DNA of 32,460 nucleotides from Achromobacter pulmonis (GTDB lineage Bacteria > Pseudomonadota > Gammaproteobacteria > Burkholderiales > Burkholderiaceae_B). This document shows positions 25,222 through 32,027 of this stretch, piece after piece. The notes under the pieces are model-generated. The model worked only from the letters and a program-made list of their open reading frames with translations, had not been told where the DNA came from and made no database searches. The stretch covers positions 721,065 to 753,524 of the forward strand of contig NZ_POQS01000002.1 in NCBI RefSeq assembly GCF_002885955.2, written 5' to 3'. The translations under genes were made by a program, and so were the position numbers. How positions within the stretch are numbered: position 1 is the first letter of the stretch; each line of letters opens with the position of its first letter.

Positions 25222-25446
25222 ATGGCCAAGAAGTTTCCGCTGCATCCCAAGCACCCCGAACGCATCTGCTGGGGCTGCGACCGTTACTGTTCCACCGATT
25301 CCATGGCCTGCGGCAACGGGTCGGGGCGCACCATGCATCCCGCCGAAACGCTGGGCGAGGACTGGTACACGGTGGGCGACTGGGGATTCGACGAAGAAGA
25401 AACGCCGGCGCAGAAAACCGTCGCGATGCTCCAGCCCTCGTCCTGA
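25222..25446 (+). CDS. DUF3079 family small protein
   Basis: Protein of 74 aa. MAKKFPLHPKHPERICWGCDRYC and the following CGNGSGRTMHP and GEDWYTVGDWGF match the DUF3079 pattern found in many beta- and gammaproteobacteria; the hallmark covers residues 1-23. Three to four cysteines (WGCDRYC, MACGNG) could bind a metal, which is not shown. The start at 25222 fits the family start; an in-frame ATG at 25147 would add an atypical leader. Function is unknown. It lies between two tRNA-Arg genes. Confidence 0.8.
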   Translation: MAKKFPLHPKHPERICWGCDRYCSTDSMACGNGSGRTMHPAETLGEDWYTVGDWGFDEEETPAQKTVAMLQPSS

Positions 25447-25760
25447 AGACGGCGCCGGACGGATTAAAACCTCCGGCCACATCCCCGCATACCGCGAAAC
25501 TAGTCCAAATAAACCGGTTCATGCGTGCACCGTTGCGCGGCTGCACAGTTTAAAAAATAATTGGATTTTTTTCGGAGTCGGGCAGATTATCTCGCCAGCG
25601 GGAAAAAATACCGTCGCCCCAGCGCGGCCCATCAATTCGACCTACGGAGATCCGCCGCCACGCCTGAATCAATGCGGTCCAACTAGCTTGAAAACAAATC
25701 GTTTTTCTGTTTGAAGCCTCACCGAACTTCACAGCCAATTCTTATTGGAGCGATAAAAAA
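25447..25760. other. AT-richer intergenic stretch without a supported gene
   Basis: This 314-bp region separates DUF3079 from the DUF1254 gene. It is clearly less GC-rich than its surroundings, with runs such as TTTAAAAAATAATTGG near 25550 and TTTTTTTC. It probably holds the promoter of the DUF1254 gene, but I find no -35/-10 pair or palindrome I would defend. Confidence 0.4.
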
Positions 25761-27203
25761 ATGAAGCTGAGCCGTCGCAAATTCAATGCAGGTGGTCTTA
25801 CCTTACTCGCAGCCGGCACGCTGGCTGGGCCGGCCCGGGCCGCCGACGGGCTGATCGCCGATCTGCCCGAGGGCGATGAACAATTCGGACTGGCGACCGA
25901 CGCCTATATTTACGCCTACCCGCTGGTGACCATGGAAATGACCCGAAGAGTCATGACCAACGTCGCCGAACCGGAGGGAACCCGGGCGCCGATGGGGCAC
26001 CTCATCAAGCTGCGCCACTATCCGGACGCCAAATTCCGGGACGTCACGGCGCCGAACGCCGACACCCTCTACACCACGGCCTTTATCGACGTGGGCGACG
26101 AGCCCTGGGTGGTCAGCCTGCCCGACCTGCACGGCCGCTACGCCCTGTTTCCCATGCTCGACGGCTGGACCACGGTATTCGACGTCCCCGGCAAGCGGAC
26201 CACGGGCACGGGGGCGCAGACCTTCATCGTGACCGGCCCTGGATGGCAAGGCGCCGTGCCCGAGGGCATGACACATTACAAATCCCCCACCAGCATCGTC
26301 TGGCTGCTCGGCCGCATCTACTGTTCCGGCACGTCCCAGGACTACGCCGAGGTGCACAAGGTCCAGGACGAGGTCAAGCTCAGCCCGCTGAGCGCCTGGG
26401 GCAAAAACTGGACCCCGCCCAAGGGCAAGGTCGATCCGTCCATAGACATGAAGACCCCGGTGCGCGACCTGGTCAACAATATGGACGCAATCGCCTACTT
26501 CACGCTGTTCGCCGAACTCCTGAAACGCAATCCTCCCAACGCGGCCGACGCTCCCATGGTGGCGAGACTGGCCTCGATCGGCATCGTGCCGGGGCAGGAC
26601 TTCGACCGCAGCAAATTCAATCCCGAATTCGCCCGGCGCGTGCCGCAGGTCGGTTTCGGGCGCATCATGACGCATTTCAAATCCAGCGGCGGCGATATCC
26701 AGGAAATCGACGGCTGGGGTTTTACGACCAAGACCGGCATTTACGGCACCAATTATCTGCAACGCGCCCTGGTCGCCGCGATCGGTCTGGGCGCCAACCG
26801 TCCGCAGGACGCGATCTACCCCACTTCGCTGCAGTCGGACACCGGAGCGATCAAACGGGCCTATAACGGTTCGGAAAAATACGTCCTGACCTTCAAGAAA
26901 GGCATGACCCCGCCGGTCTCCGGATTCTGGTCATTGACCATGTACGACGATAAGTATTTTTTCGTCGACAACCCGCTCAACCGCTATTCCATCAGCGCGC
27001 GCCAGGCGCTGAAAACCAAGCCCGACGGCTCGATCGACCTGCTCATCCAGCATGAATCCCCCGGCCCCGAACTGGAGTCGAACTGGCTGCCGGCGCCCAA
27101 GGGCAGGTTCATCCTGATGATGCGCCTGTACTGGCCCAACGAAAGCGACCCGTCGATCATCAACGGCACCTGGACCATACCCCCCGTCAGGCGGGTGAGC
27201 TGA
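25761..27203 (+). CDS. Exported DUF1254/DUF1214 protein
   Basis: Protein of 480 aa. The N-terminus LSRRKFNAGGLTLLAAGTLAG looks like a Tat-type signal (twin arginine, then a hydrophobic stretch, AxA near residue 28). The DUF1254 part covers about residues 45-190, with DAYIYAYPLVTMEMTRR and TAPNADTLYTTAFID. The DUF1214 part lies at the C-terminus, with GFWSLTMYDDKYFFVDN and NWLPAPKGRFILMMRLYWP. Family function is not established. GGAG precedes the ATG. The barrel protein gene follows 25 bp later, so both are probably one operon acting in the periplasm and outer membrane. Confidence 0.87.
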   Translation: MKLSRRKFNAGGLTLLAAGTLAGPARAADGLIADLPEGDEQFGLATDAYIYAYPLVTMEMTRRVMTNVAEPEGTRAPMGHLIKLRHYPDAKFRDVTAPNADTLYTTAFIDVGDEPWVVSLPDLHGRYALFPMLDGWTTVFDVPGKRTTGTGAQTFIVTGPGWQGAVPEGMTHYKSPTSIVWLLGRIYCSGTSQDYAEVHKVQDEVKLSPLSAWGKNWTPPKGKVDPSIDMKTPVRDLVNNMDAIAYFTLFAELLKRNPPNAADAPMVARLASIGIVPGQDFDRSKFNPEFARRVPQVGFGRIMTHFKSSGGDIQEIDGWGFTTKTGIYGTNYLQRALVAAIGLGANRPQDAIYPTSLQSDTGAIKRAYNGSEKYVLTFKKGMTPPVSGFWSLTMYDDKYFFVDNPLNRYSISARQALKTKPDGSIDLLIQHESPGPELESNWLPAPKGRFILMMRLYWPNESDPSIINGTWTIPPVRRVS

Positions 27204-27228
27204 TCCCCGCAGCGCGGGAGGGTTTGCG

Positions 27229-28002
27229 ATGAAAAACAAGCTCAGCGGCGGCCTGCTTTGCGGGCTGCTCCATGGCGTGTCCGCGCTGGCGGCGGGCGCG
27301 GACGCGCCCGCGCAGCAGGCCGGGCCTTCGGATCAATGGGAGTTTGCGGTCACGCCCTACTTCTGGGCGGCCGGCTTCTCCGGCAAGGTATCCCAGCCGC
27401 GCCTGCCCGTCATCGACGTGGACGCGGATTTCGGCAAGCTGTTCGACAACCTGGATTTCGGCGCCATGCTGATCGGCGAAGCGCGCAAGGGCCGCTACAG
27501 CATCTTCGGCGACCTGATCTACACCAAGATCGGCACCCAGGGAGACACGCCGCACGGCCTGCTGGCCACCAGCGCCGACGTCAAGACCTCGACCTTCGCC
27601 GGACTCATCGGCGCCGGCTATTCCGTGCTGGAAAACTCGCCGCACCAGCTGGACGTGGTCGCGGGCCTGCGGGTGTGGTCGGTCGACACCGACATCACGC
27701 TCAAGGGTGCGCACCTCAACGGCAGGAAACGCAGCGACGGCGACACCTGGGTCGACGGCCTGGTGGGCGTGCGCGGAAACTATGCGATCAACCCGAAGCT
27801 CTACGTCACGGGCTGGGGCCTGATCGGCGCCGGCGGGGCGCAAGCCGATTGGGACCTGGGGCTGGGCCTGGGCTACCGCGTCAGCAAAAACGTCTCGGCG
27901 GCCATCGGCTACCGCGCCATAGGCGTGGACTACAGCCGGGGGGATTTCAAATTCGACGCCGTGCTGCAAGGCCCCATGGCGGGACTGACGATCCGGTTCT
28001 AG
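27229..28002 (+). CDS. Outer-membrane beta-barrel protein, unknown role
   Basis: Protein of 257 aa with a signal peptide (cleavage near ALAAGA). It has alternating strand patterns such as WEFAVTPYFWAAGFSGKV, YSIFGDLIYTKIG and LGLGLGYRVSKNVSAAIGYRA, and a terminal TIRF. The final phenylalanine is typical for outer-membrane insertion. GGGAGG lies upstream of the ATG. It is coupled to the DUF1254 gene. It has the size of an 8- to 10-strand barrel. I cannot assign a substrate. Confidence 0.8.
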   Translation: MKNKLSGGLLCGLLHGVSALAAGADAPAQQAGPSDQWEFAVTPYFWAAGFSGKVSQPRLPVIDVDADFGKLFDNLDFGAMLIGEARKGRYSIFGDLIYTKIGTQGDTPHGLLATSADVKTSTFAGLIGAGYSVLENSPHQLDVVAGLRVWSVDTDITLKGAHLNGRKRSDGDTWVDGLVGVRGNYAINPKLYVTGWGLIGAGGAQADWDLGLGLGYRVSKNVSAAIGYRAIGVDYSRGDFKFDAVLQGPMAGLTIRF

Positions 28003-28017
28003 CCGCGCCACGCAAAA

Positions 28018-28055
28018 CAAAAAGGCCTTCGATCGAGATCAAAGGCCTTTCCATT
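28018..28055. terminator. Bidirectional terminator between the barrel gene and tRNA-Arg
   Basis: AAAGGCCTT at 28021-28029 pairs with AAGGCCTTT at 28042-28050. The minus strand reads into TTTTTGTTTTG, which suits the tRNA-Arg gene; the plus strand has a weaker T-rich tail. Confidence 0.75.
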
Positions 28056-28090
28056 TTCTTTGCTGTATTGGCCAAATCCGGATTCGGATT

Positions 28091-28167
28091 TGGCGCGCCC
28101 GGCAGGATTCGAACCTACGACCCCCTGGTTCGTAGCCAGGTACTCTATCCAGCTGAGCTACGGGCGC
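28091..28167 (-). tRNA. tRNA-Arg (anticodon ACG), copy 2
   Basis: A 77-nt gene with encoded CCA, identical in the mature part to copy 1. It is downstream of copy 3 in the same orientation, with a 105-bp spacer, so the two probably form one transcript. Confidence 0.97.
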
Positions 28168-28272
28168 TCCGGCAAAGAGGCAAAATTATATCAGAAAATC
28201 TTGCCGTGCTTTTACTGCTTTTTACTGCTTCTACTTCTACTGCGTTTTTGCTTGAACCATCATTCAAGATGA

Positions 28273-28349
28273 TGGCGCGCCCGGCAGGATTCGAACCTAC
28301 GACCCCCTGGTTCGTAGCCAGGTACTCTATCCAGCTGAGCTACGGGCGC
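28273..28349 (-). tRNA. tRNA-Arg (anticodon ACG), copy 3
   Basis: A 77-nt gene with encoded CCA, same sequence and anticodon ACG as copies 1 and 2. It lies 49 bp beyond the end of mnmH on the same strand. Confidence 0.97.
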
Positions 28350-28398
28350 GTGTCAGAGCAAGCCTTGAATAATAGCGTTATTTCAGAAGGCGCGCAAG

Positions 28399-29463
28399 TC
28401 AGGAAGATTGCGCATCGATATCCAGCCTTGTCATCAGCGCCCTCGCCTGCTCGACCACGTCGGCGTCGTTGGGCCGGAAATCCATGCGCAGCGCCTGTGG
28501 CAATCGGGAGAAATGGGCGTGGCAGCTGTGGGCATAGGCCGGATCGTAATGCTCGTCTATCAGCTCGCGCGCCAGCTCGCGCCGCGCGCCCAGGTCCACC
28601 AGCGCCTGCCAGCCGCTGACGCGCTCGCGGCTGTGCAGGCCGACCAGGCGCTGCAGCTGCGCCTTCAGCGACGCGGGATCGTCGAACAGTTGCGCGTAGT
28701 CCTGCTGCAGGAACGCGGCCCGGTCCTCGCGGCTGGAGCGCACATCCACGCAAGGGCTGTCATGCATGGCGGCCAGCAGCGCCGCCGGCAAGGCCACCGC
28801 GCCGATCTTGCGGCTCTCGGCCTCGACGAACACCGGGCGCGACGGATCGAGCTGGCGCAGCGCCTGCGCCAGCCGCGTATCGAAGCCTTTTTGCGTGGGC
28901 TGCGGCACCCCGGCCCACGCCCCCAGCAGGGAACCGCGATGCGCGGCCAGCTGTTCCAGGTCCAGCGTCTGCGCGCCCGCCCCGCCCAGCGCGTTCAGCA
29001 GCCGCGTCTTGCCGCTGCCGGTCGGCCCGGTCAGCACGATGTAGCGCAGCGTGCCCGGCAACTGCTCCAGCGCTTCCAGCGTCGCGCGGCGATAGGCCTT
29101 GTACCCGCCATCGAGCTGGCGCGCGCGCCAGCCGATCATGTTGAACATGGTCGTCATGGAGCCCGAGCGCGTGCCGCCTCGCCAGCAATAGACCAGCGGG
29201 CGCCAGCCCTGCGGCCGGTCCACGAAAAGATTCTCCAGATGCGCGGCGATATTGCGCGCCACCAGCGCCGCGCCGACCCGCGAGGCCTCGAACGGCGAGA
29301 CCTGCTTGTAGAGCGTGCCGACCACGACGCGCTCCTCGTTGCTCAGCACCGGCGCGTTGATCGCGCCCGGAATATGGTCATCGGCGAATTCGAGCGGCGT
29401 GCGCACATCGATGATCTCATCGAAGTCGTCGACCCGGTCGAGCGTGGCGAGCAGGTGTTTCAA
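28399..29463 (-). CDS. mnmH: tRNA 2-selenouridine synthase (MnmH/SelU)
   Basis: Protein of 354 aa. It geranylates and then replaces sulfur with selenium at the wobble 2-thiouridine of certain tRNAs, using selenophosphate. The rhodanese domain covers residues 1-125, with IIDVRTPLEFADDHIPGA and the active cysteine Cys93 in VYCWRGGTRSGS. A P-loop GPTGSGKTRLL follows at about 146-156, with FVEAESRKIGAV further on. Order and length match the family. The start is TTG at 29463 (MKHLLATLDR) without a strong Shine-Dalgarno site, so it is the least certain part. SelD is not in the window. Confidence 0.92.
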   Translation of the reverse strand: MKHLLATLDRVDDFDEIIDVRTPLEFADDHIPGAINAPVLSNEERVVVGTLYKQVSPFEASRVGAALVARNIAAHLENLFVDRPQGWRPLVYCWRGGTRSGSMTTMFNMIGWRARQLDGGYKAYRRATLEALEQLPGTLRYIVLTGPTGSGKTRLLNALGGAGAQTLDLEQLAAHRGSLLGAWAGVPQPTQKGFDTRLAQALRQLDPSRPVFVEAESRKIGAVALPAALLAAMHDSPCVDVRSSREDRAAFLQQDYAQLFDDPASLKAQLQRLVGLHSRERVSGWQALVDLGARRELARELIDEHYDPAYAHSCHAHFSRLPQALRMDFRPNDADVVEQARALMTRLDIDAQSS

Positions 29464-29599
29464 GGTGGCGGCGCGAAAGAGGGAAAGCTCGATTCTCTCA
29501 TGCCGGAAAGAAGGCGGGCCCGCATCGAGGCATGGCGGCTTGCCTTCACAGGAACAATTTGACGATGCCCCCGATCAGGACCACTACGGAGATACCCAG

Positions 29600-29609
29600 C
29601 CCGAACGGG
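29600..29609. repeat. Target-site duplication, left copy
   Basis: CCCGAACGGG abuts the left end of the element and is repeated at 31002-31011. The exact duplication may be 8 to 10 bp, because the flanking G and C could belong to either side; IS256-family elements usually make 8-9 bp. Confidence 0.85.
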
Positions 29610-29638
29610 GAGCTTGTCAGAAATTTTGTGTGTGAGGC
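29610..29638 (+). repeat. IS256-family left inverted repeat
   Basis: Ends with TGTGTGTGAGGC, identical to the inner part of the right repeat; outer bases GAG are also shared. Confidence 0.85.
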
Positions 29639-29662
29639 ATAGCATGTCGACAAGGAGCATGA

Positions 29663-30934
29663 ATGCCACGCAAGACCAAACCCACCGCTTTGGCGGACCA
29701 GGCGGCACAGCCGCAATTTCACATCCCGGCCGAGCTGCTTGACCAGTTGGTGACCGGGCCCATGACGCCGGGCCAAGTCCAAGGGCTGTTCGATCAGTTC
29801 AAGAAGTCAATTCTTGAGCGGGCGCTGGGCGCCGAGATGAGTCATCACCTAGGCTATGCGCCCGGCCAAGCCAAGCCCACAGGCGGATCAGCCAACCACC
29901 GCAACGGCAAGAGCACCAAGACCGTACTGACCGATGTGGGGGCGCTGCGCATCGATGTCCCACGCGATCGCGAAGGCAGCTTCGAGCCGCAGCTCATTGG
30001 CAAGCACGAGCGGCGCTTTACGGGTTTCGACGACAAGATCATCGCCATGTACGCACGCGGCATGACGGTGCGCGAGATCCAGGGTTTCCTGGCTGAGATG
30101 TACTCGGTGGACGTCTCGCCCGAGCTCATCAGCCGTGTCACCGATGAGGTGATGGGCGAGGTCACGGCCTGGCAGACACGGCCGCTGGAGGCGATGTACC
30201 CGGTGGTGTTCTTCGATGCGCTGCGGGTCAAGATTCGCGAGGATGCGGTGGTGCGCTCCAAGGCCGTCTACCTGGCGCTGGGCGTACTGCCTGACGGCTC
30301 GCGCGACATCCTGGGAATCTGGATCGAGAACACCGAGGGGGCGAAGTTCTGGATGAAGGTCTTCAACGATCTGAAGACGCGCGGGGTGCAGGACATCCTG
30401 ATTGCCGTCACCGACGGCCTCAAGGGCATGCCAGAGGCGCTGGGCGCAGTGTTCCCGGCGACGACGCTGCAGACCTGCATCGTGCACCTGATCCGGGGTG
30501 GCCTGGACTTTGCGTCATGGAAAGACCGCAAGGCGCTGGCCGCAGCCATCAAACCCATCTACACCGCGGTGAGCGCCGAGGCGGCCGAGGCCGAGTTGGA
30601 TGCGTTTGCGGCCGGCCCCTGGGGGCAGCGGTTCCCGACCGTGGTCAGCGCCTGGCGCCGGGCCTGGGACAAGGTCATCCCGTTCTTCGCCTTCCCGCCC
30701 GAGGTGCGGCGCGTGATCTACACCACCAACGCCATCGAGAGCGTGAACGCACGGCTGCGCAAGATCATCAAAACGCGCGGCCACTTCCCCAGCGACGAGG
30801 CGGCCACCAAGCTGATCTGGCTGGCGCTGCGCAACATCACCGCGGACTGGGGGCGGGCGGCCAACCACTGGAAATCAGCGATGAACCAATTTGCGATCCT
30901 CTACGAGGACCGATTTACCAGATCGGGCCAGTAA
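29663..30934 (+). CDS. IS256-family transposase
   Basis: DDE transposase (MULE-like, Transposase_mut) of 423 aa. Expected acidic residues lie in PVVFFDALRVKI, AVTDGLKGMPEAL and TTNAIESVNARLRK. N-terminal segments such as LGYAPGQAKP and NHRNGKSTKTVLTDVG, and the LQTCIVHLIR motif, are family marks. AAGGAG lies 5 nt before the ATG at 29663. The frame is open throughout. Codon use looks slightly less GC-rich than the host genes. Confidence 0.95.
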   Translation: MPRKTKPTALADQAAQPQFHIPAELLDQLVTGPMTPGQVQGLFDQFKKSILERALGAEMSHHLGYAPGQAKPTGGSANHRNGKSTKTVLTDVGALRIDVPRDREGSFEPQLIGKHERRFTGFDDKIIAMYARGMTVREIQGFLAEMYSVDVSPELISRVTDEVMGEVTAWQTRPLEAMYPVVFFDALRVKIREDAVVRSKAVYLALGVLPDGSRDILGIWIENTEGAKFWMKVFNDLKTRGVQDILIAVTDGLKGMPEALGAVFPATTLQTCIVHLIRGGLDFASWKDRKALAAAIKPIYTAVSAEAAEAELDAFAAGPWGQRFPTVVSAWRRAWDKVIPFFAFPPEVRRVIYTTNAIESVNARLRKIIKTRGHFPSDEAATKLIWLALRNITADWGRAANHWKSAMNQFAILYEDRFTRSGQ

Positions 30935-30974
30935 GATCACCAAGCCGCCTCACGATTGAGTGACGGATTCAACA

Positions 30975-31001
30975 GCCTCACACACAGAAATCCTGACACT
31001 C
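30975..31001 (-). repeat. IS256-family right inverted repeat
   Basis: Read inward on the minus strand it starts GAGTGTCAGG and ends TGTGTGTGAGGC, pairing with the left repeat. Confidence 0.85.
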
Positions 31002-31011
31002 CCCGAACGGG
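31002..31011. repeat. Target-site duplication, right copy
   Basis: CCCGAACGGG directly after the right end of the element, same orientation as 29600-29609. On the minus strand it encodes the end of YPFG in the split gene. Confidence 0.85.
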
Positions 31012-31181
31012 TACCAGAATGCCTCGCGGGTGAGCTTATGTCCCTCCGCATAGAACTTGATCTGTTCCGCAAAGAGCTTGCCGGCTTCAGCGTTGAGCTT
31101 GCTGATCTCGGCACGGATTTTTTCCAGTTCGGCGTCTTCCATGTCGGCAACCTTTGCTGTGCTCATCACGGCGGTTCCTTG

Positions 31182-31355
31182 TTAGAAAAACAGCTTGGCA
31201 AAAGCCACCCCCGCGCCGAACATGGCAATGGCGACCGTCACCGGATACCAGAATGTCTCGCGCGTAATCTTGCCGGCCTCGGCGCCTATGCGGAGCGATT
31301 CCGCCATCAGCTTGCTGATCTCTGCACGAATTTTCTCCAGTTCAGCTTCTTGCAT
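31182..31355 (-). CDS. Small coiled-coil plus single-membrane-segment protein
   Basis: A 57-aa protein, MQEAELEKIRAEISKLMAES at the N-terminus, then a charged helix with GAEAGKITRETFWYP, then a hydrophobic segment VTVAIAMFGAGVAFAKLFF. It is a tandem paralogue of the split gene, and even the bases before the ATG resemble codons of the neighbour (GTTGCC.ACATG). The start has GGGGTT upstream. The stop is 15 bp before the neighbour's start, so both formed one unit before the insertion. Function is unknown; topology suggests a small inner-membrane protein with a cytoplasmic helix. Confidence 0.65.
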   Translation of the reverse strand: MQEAELEKIRAEISKLMAESLRIGAEAGKITRETFWYPVTVAIAMFGAGVAFAKLFF

Positions 31356-31436
31356 GTTGGCAACCCCTGTTGTGCCTGTCGTGGCGTTTGCCTGCGAGCG
31401 TGCGCGGCCGCACGCCGTGCGCCGCCTCCGGAAAAA

Positions 31437-31442
31437 ATTATA
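31437..31442 (-). promoter_or_regulatory. Possible -10 element for the small-protein pair
   Basis: TATAAT read on the minus strand, 81 bp upstream of the 57-aa gene. The -35 region (TTTCGG or TTCGGA) is poor, so this is tentative. Confidence 0.35.
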
Positions 31443-31511
31443 GGTATGGCCTGGCGATTCCGAAACCTTCCTCCGGTCCTAGGGCCTGTTCACACTAAAA
31501 GGAGCCATGCA

Positions 31512-31609
31512 TGAGTACCCAAATGAGCGCCTATCAAGGCGCGAAGCGCAGTCGTGGCAGGTCCCCGGCGAGCATTCGCAACGCGGAGAGGCGCTCATTT
31601 GGGTGCTCA
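31512..31609. repeat. Internal inverted repeat A of the palindromic element
   Basis: Arms 31512-31531 and 31590-31609, 20 bp with one T-G mismatch, around ACCCAAATGAGCGCC. Loop of 58 nt. The left arm starts at the base after the left terminal repeat. Confidence 0.85.
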
Positions 31610-31618
31610 CCCTTCGGG

Positions 31619-31717
31619 CAGGCCGGTAATCGGGCGCCAGGCGTCGTTGCACTCACCTTGCGTGGCACAGCCACGCGGCGGCGAGCGCGCCTAGCCTGGC
31701 GCCCGATTACCGGCCTG
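31619..31717. repeat. Internal inverted repeat B of the palindromic element
   Basis: Arms 31619-31642 and 31694-31717 form a perfect 24-bp stem (CGGTAATCGGGCGCCAGG inside). The right arm ends at the base before the right terminal repeat. Its loop holds a further hairpin GCGTGGC-ACA-GCCACGC at 31660-31676. Confidence 0.88.
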
Positions 31718-31780
31718 TGCATGGCTCCTTTTAGTGTGAACAGGCCCTAGGGGACTGCGTATTTGCCGAGGGAGGCAAGA

Positions 31781-31815
31781 AAAAACCCGCAGAGCTTACG
31801 CTTCTGCGGGTTTTT
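31781..31815. terminator. Bidirectional terminator after tRNA-Ser
   Basis: AAAAACCCGCAGA (31781-31793) pairs with TCTGCGGGTTTTT (31803-31815), 9-nt loop. On the minus strand it follows tRNA-Ser directly and ends in a T run. Confidence 0.92.
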
Positions 31816-31847
31816 GGGACATCGCGACGGATCGCAGCGTCCATGTC

Positions 31848-31940
31848 TGGCGGAGATGGTGGGATTCGAACCCACGATGCAGTTTTTAGCCACATACTCC
31901 CTTAGCAGGGGAGCCCCTTCAGCCTCTCGGGCACATCTCC
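31848..31940 (-). tRNA. tRNA-Ser (anticodon GCT)
   Basis: A 93-nt gene with encoded CCA and the long variable arm of serine tRNAs. Acceptor stem GGAGATG/CATCTCC, anticodon stem CTCCC/GGGAG with GCT in the loop, and T loop TTCGAAT. It serves AGC/AGU codons. Confidence 0.97.
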
Positions 31941-31952
31941 GAAGAGAACGAG

Positions 31953-31958
31953 ATTCTA
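31953..31958 (-). promoter_or_regulatory. Possible -10 of the tRNA-Ser gene
   Basis: TAGAAT on the minus strand, 12 bp upstream of the tRNA 5' end. No clear -35. An A/T-run inverted repeat (CACGA..TTTTTT with AAAAAA.TCGTG, 31960-32018) lies upstream, between lysC and the tRNA. Confidence 0.4.
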
Positions 31959-32027
31959 GCACGACTTTTTTGACTCATGCCGCCGACGAGGCGGCCAGCG
32001 CGAAAAAAATCGTGCCGTAGCGCTTGC

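Larger units (their letters stand above)
29610..31001 (+). mobile_element. IS256-family insertion sequence, complete
   Basis: A 1392-bp element, normal for the family, with one intact transposase gene. The left end GAGCTTGTCAG... and the right end (read inward GAGTGTCAGG...) are imperfect inverted repeats: 24 of 27 positions match after a 2-nt gap. It is flanked by the direct repeat CCCGAACGGG. Intact ends, target duplication and coding sequence suggest a recent, possibly still active insertion. Confidence 0.93.
29546..31166 (-). pseudogene. Small coiled-coil/membrane protein gene split by an IS256-family element
   Basis: The 5' part is 31002-31166 (ATG at 31166, AAGGAA upstream) and the 3' part is 29546-29609. 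Rejoined across one copy of the CCCGAACGGG duplication they read without a break as a 72-aa protein. It starts MSTAKVADMEDAELEKIRAE, has a charged helix, then WYPFGLGISVVVLIGGIVKLFL as one membrane segment. As it stands, the 5' part ends a few codons into the element. The intact paralogue at 31182-31355 shares AELEKIRAEISKL, TRE.FWYP and K.F at the end. Function is unknown. Confidence 0.85.
31478..31751. mobile_element. 274-bp palindromic element with 34-bp terminal inverted repeats (MITE-like)
   Basis: The ends 31478-31511 and 31718-31751 are perfect 34-bp inverted repeats (outer part CCTAGGGCCTGTTCACAC). The palindrome CTAG in the outer bases may be the target duplication. No transposase is encoded. 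Inside, two long inverted repeats and a CCCTTCGGG mini-hairpin fill the whole interior without spare bases at the junctions. It resembles a non-autonomous element mobilised in trans, or a source of a structured RNA. No known family is recognised. Confidence 0.8.

Noticed and set aside
28060..28272. 70-codon frame, and similar frames across each tRNA-Arg, containing [17 protein letters not shown]
   Set aside because: This is the translated antisense of tRNA-Arg, a common false protein; the tRNAs explain it.
24958..28349. Three 77-bp repeats as a possible CRISPR or other direct-repeat array
   Set aside because: They are complete tRNA genes with irregular spacing; no CRISPR array exists in the window.
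31960..32018. A/T-run inverted repeat between lysC and tRNA-Ser as a lysC terminator
   Set aside because: The stem contains the A and T runs, and no T tract follows on the minus strand; the inner GCCGCC/GGCGGC hairpin is followed by A on that strand. Its role is unclear.
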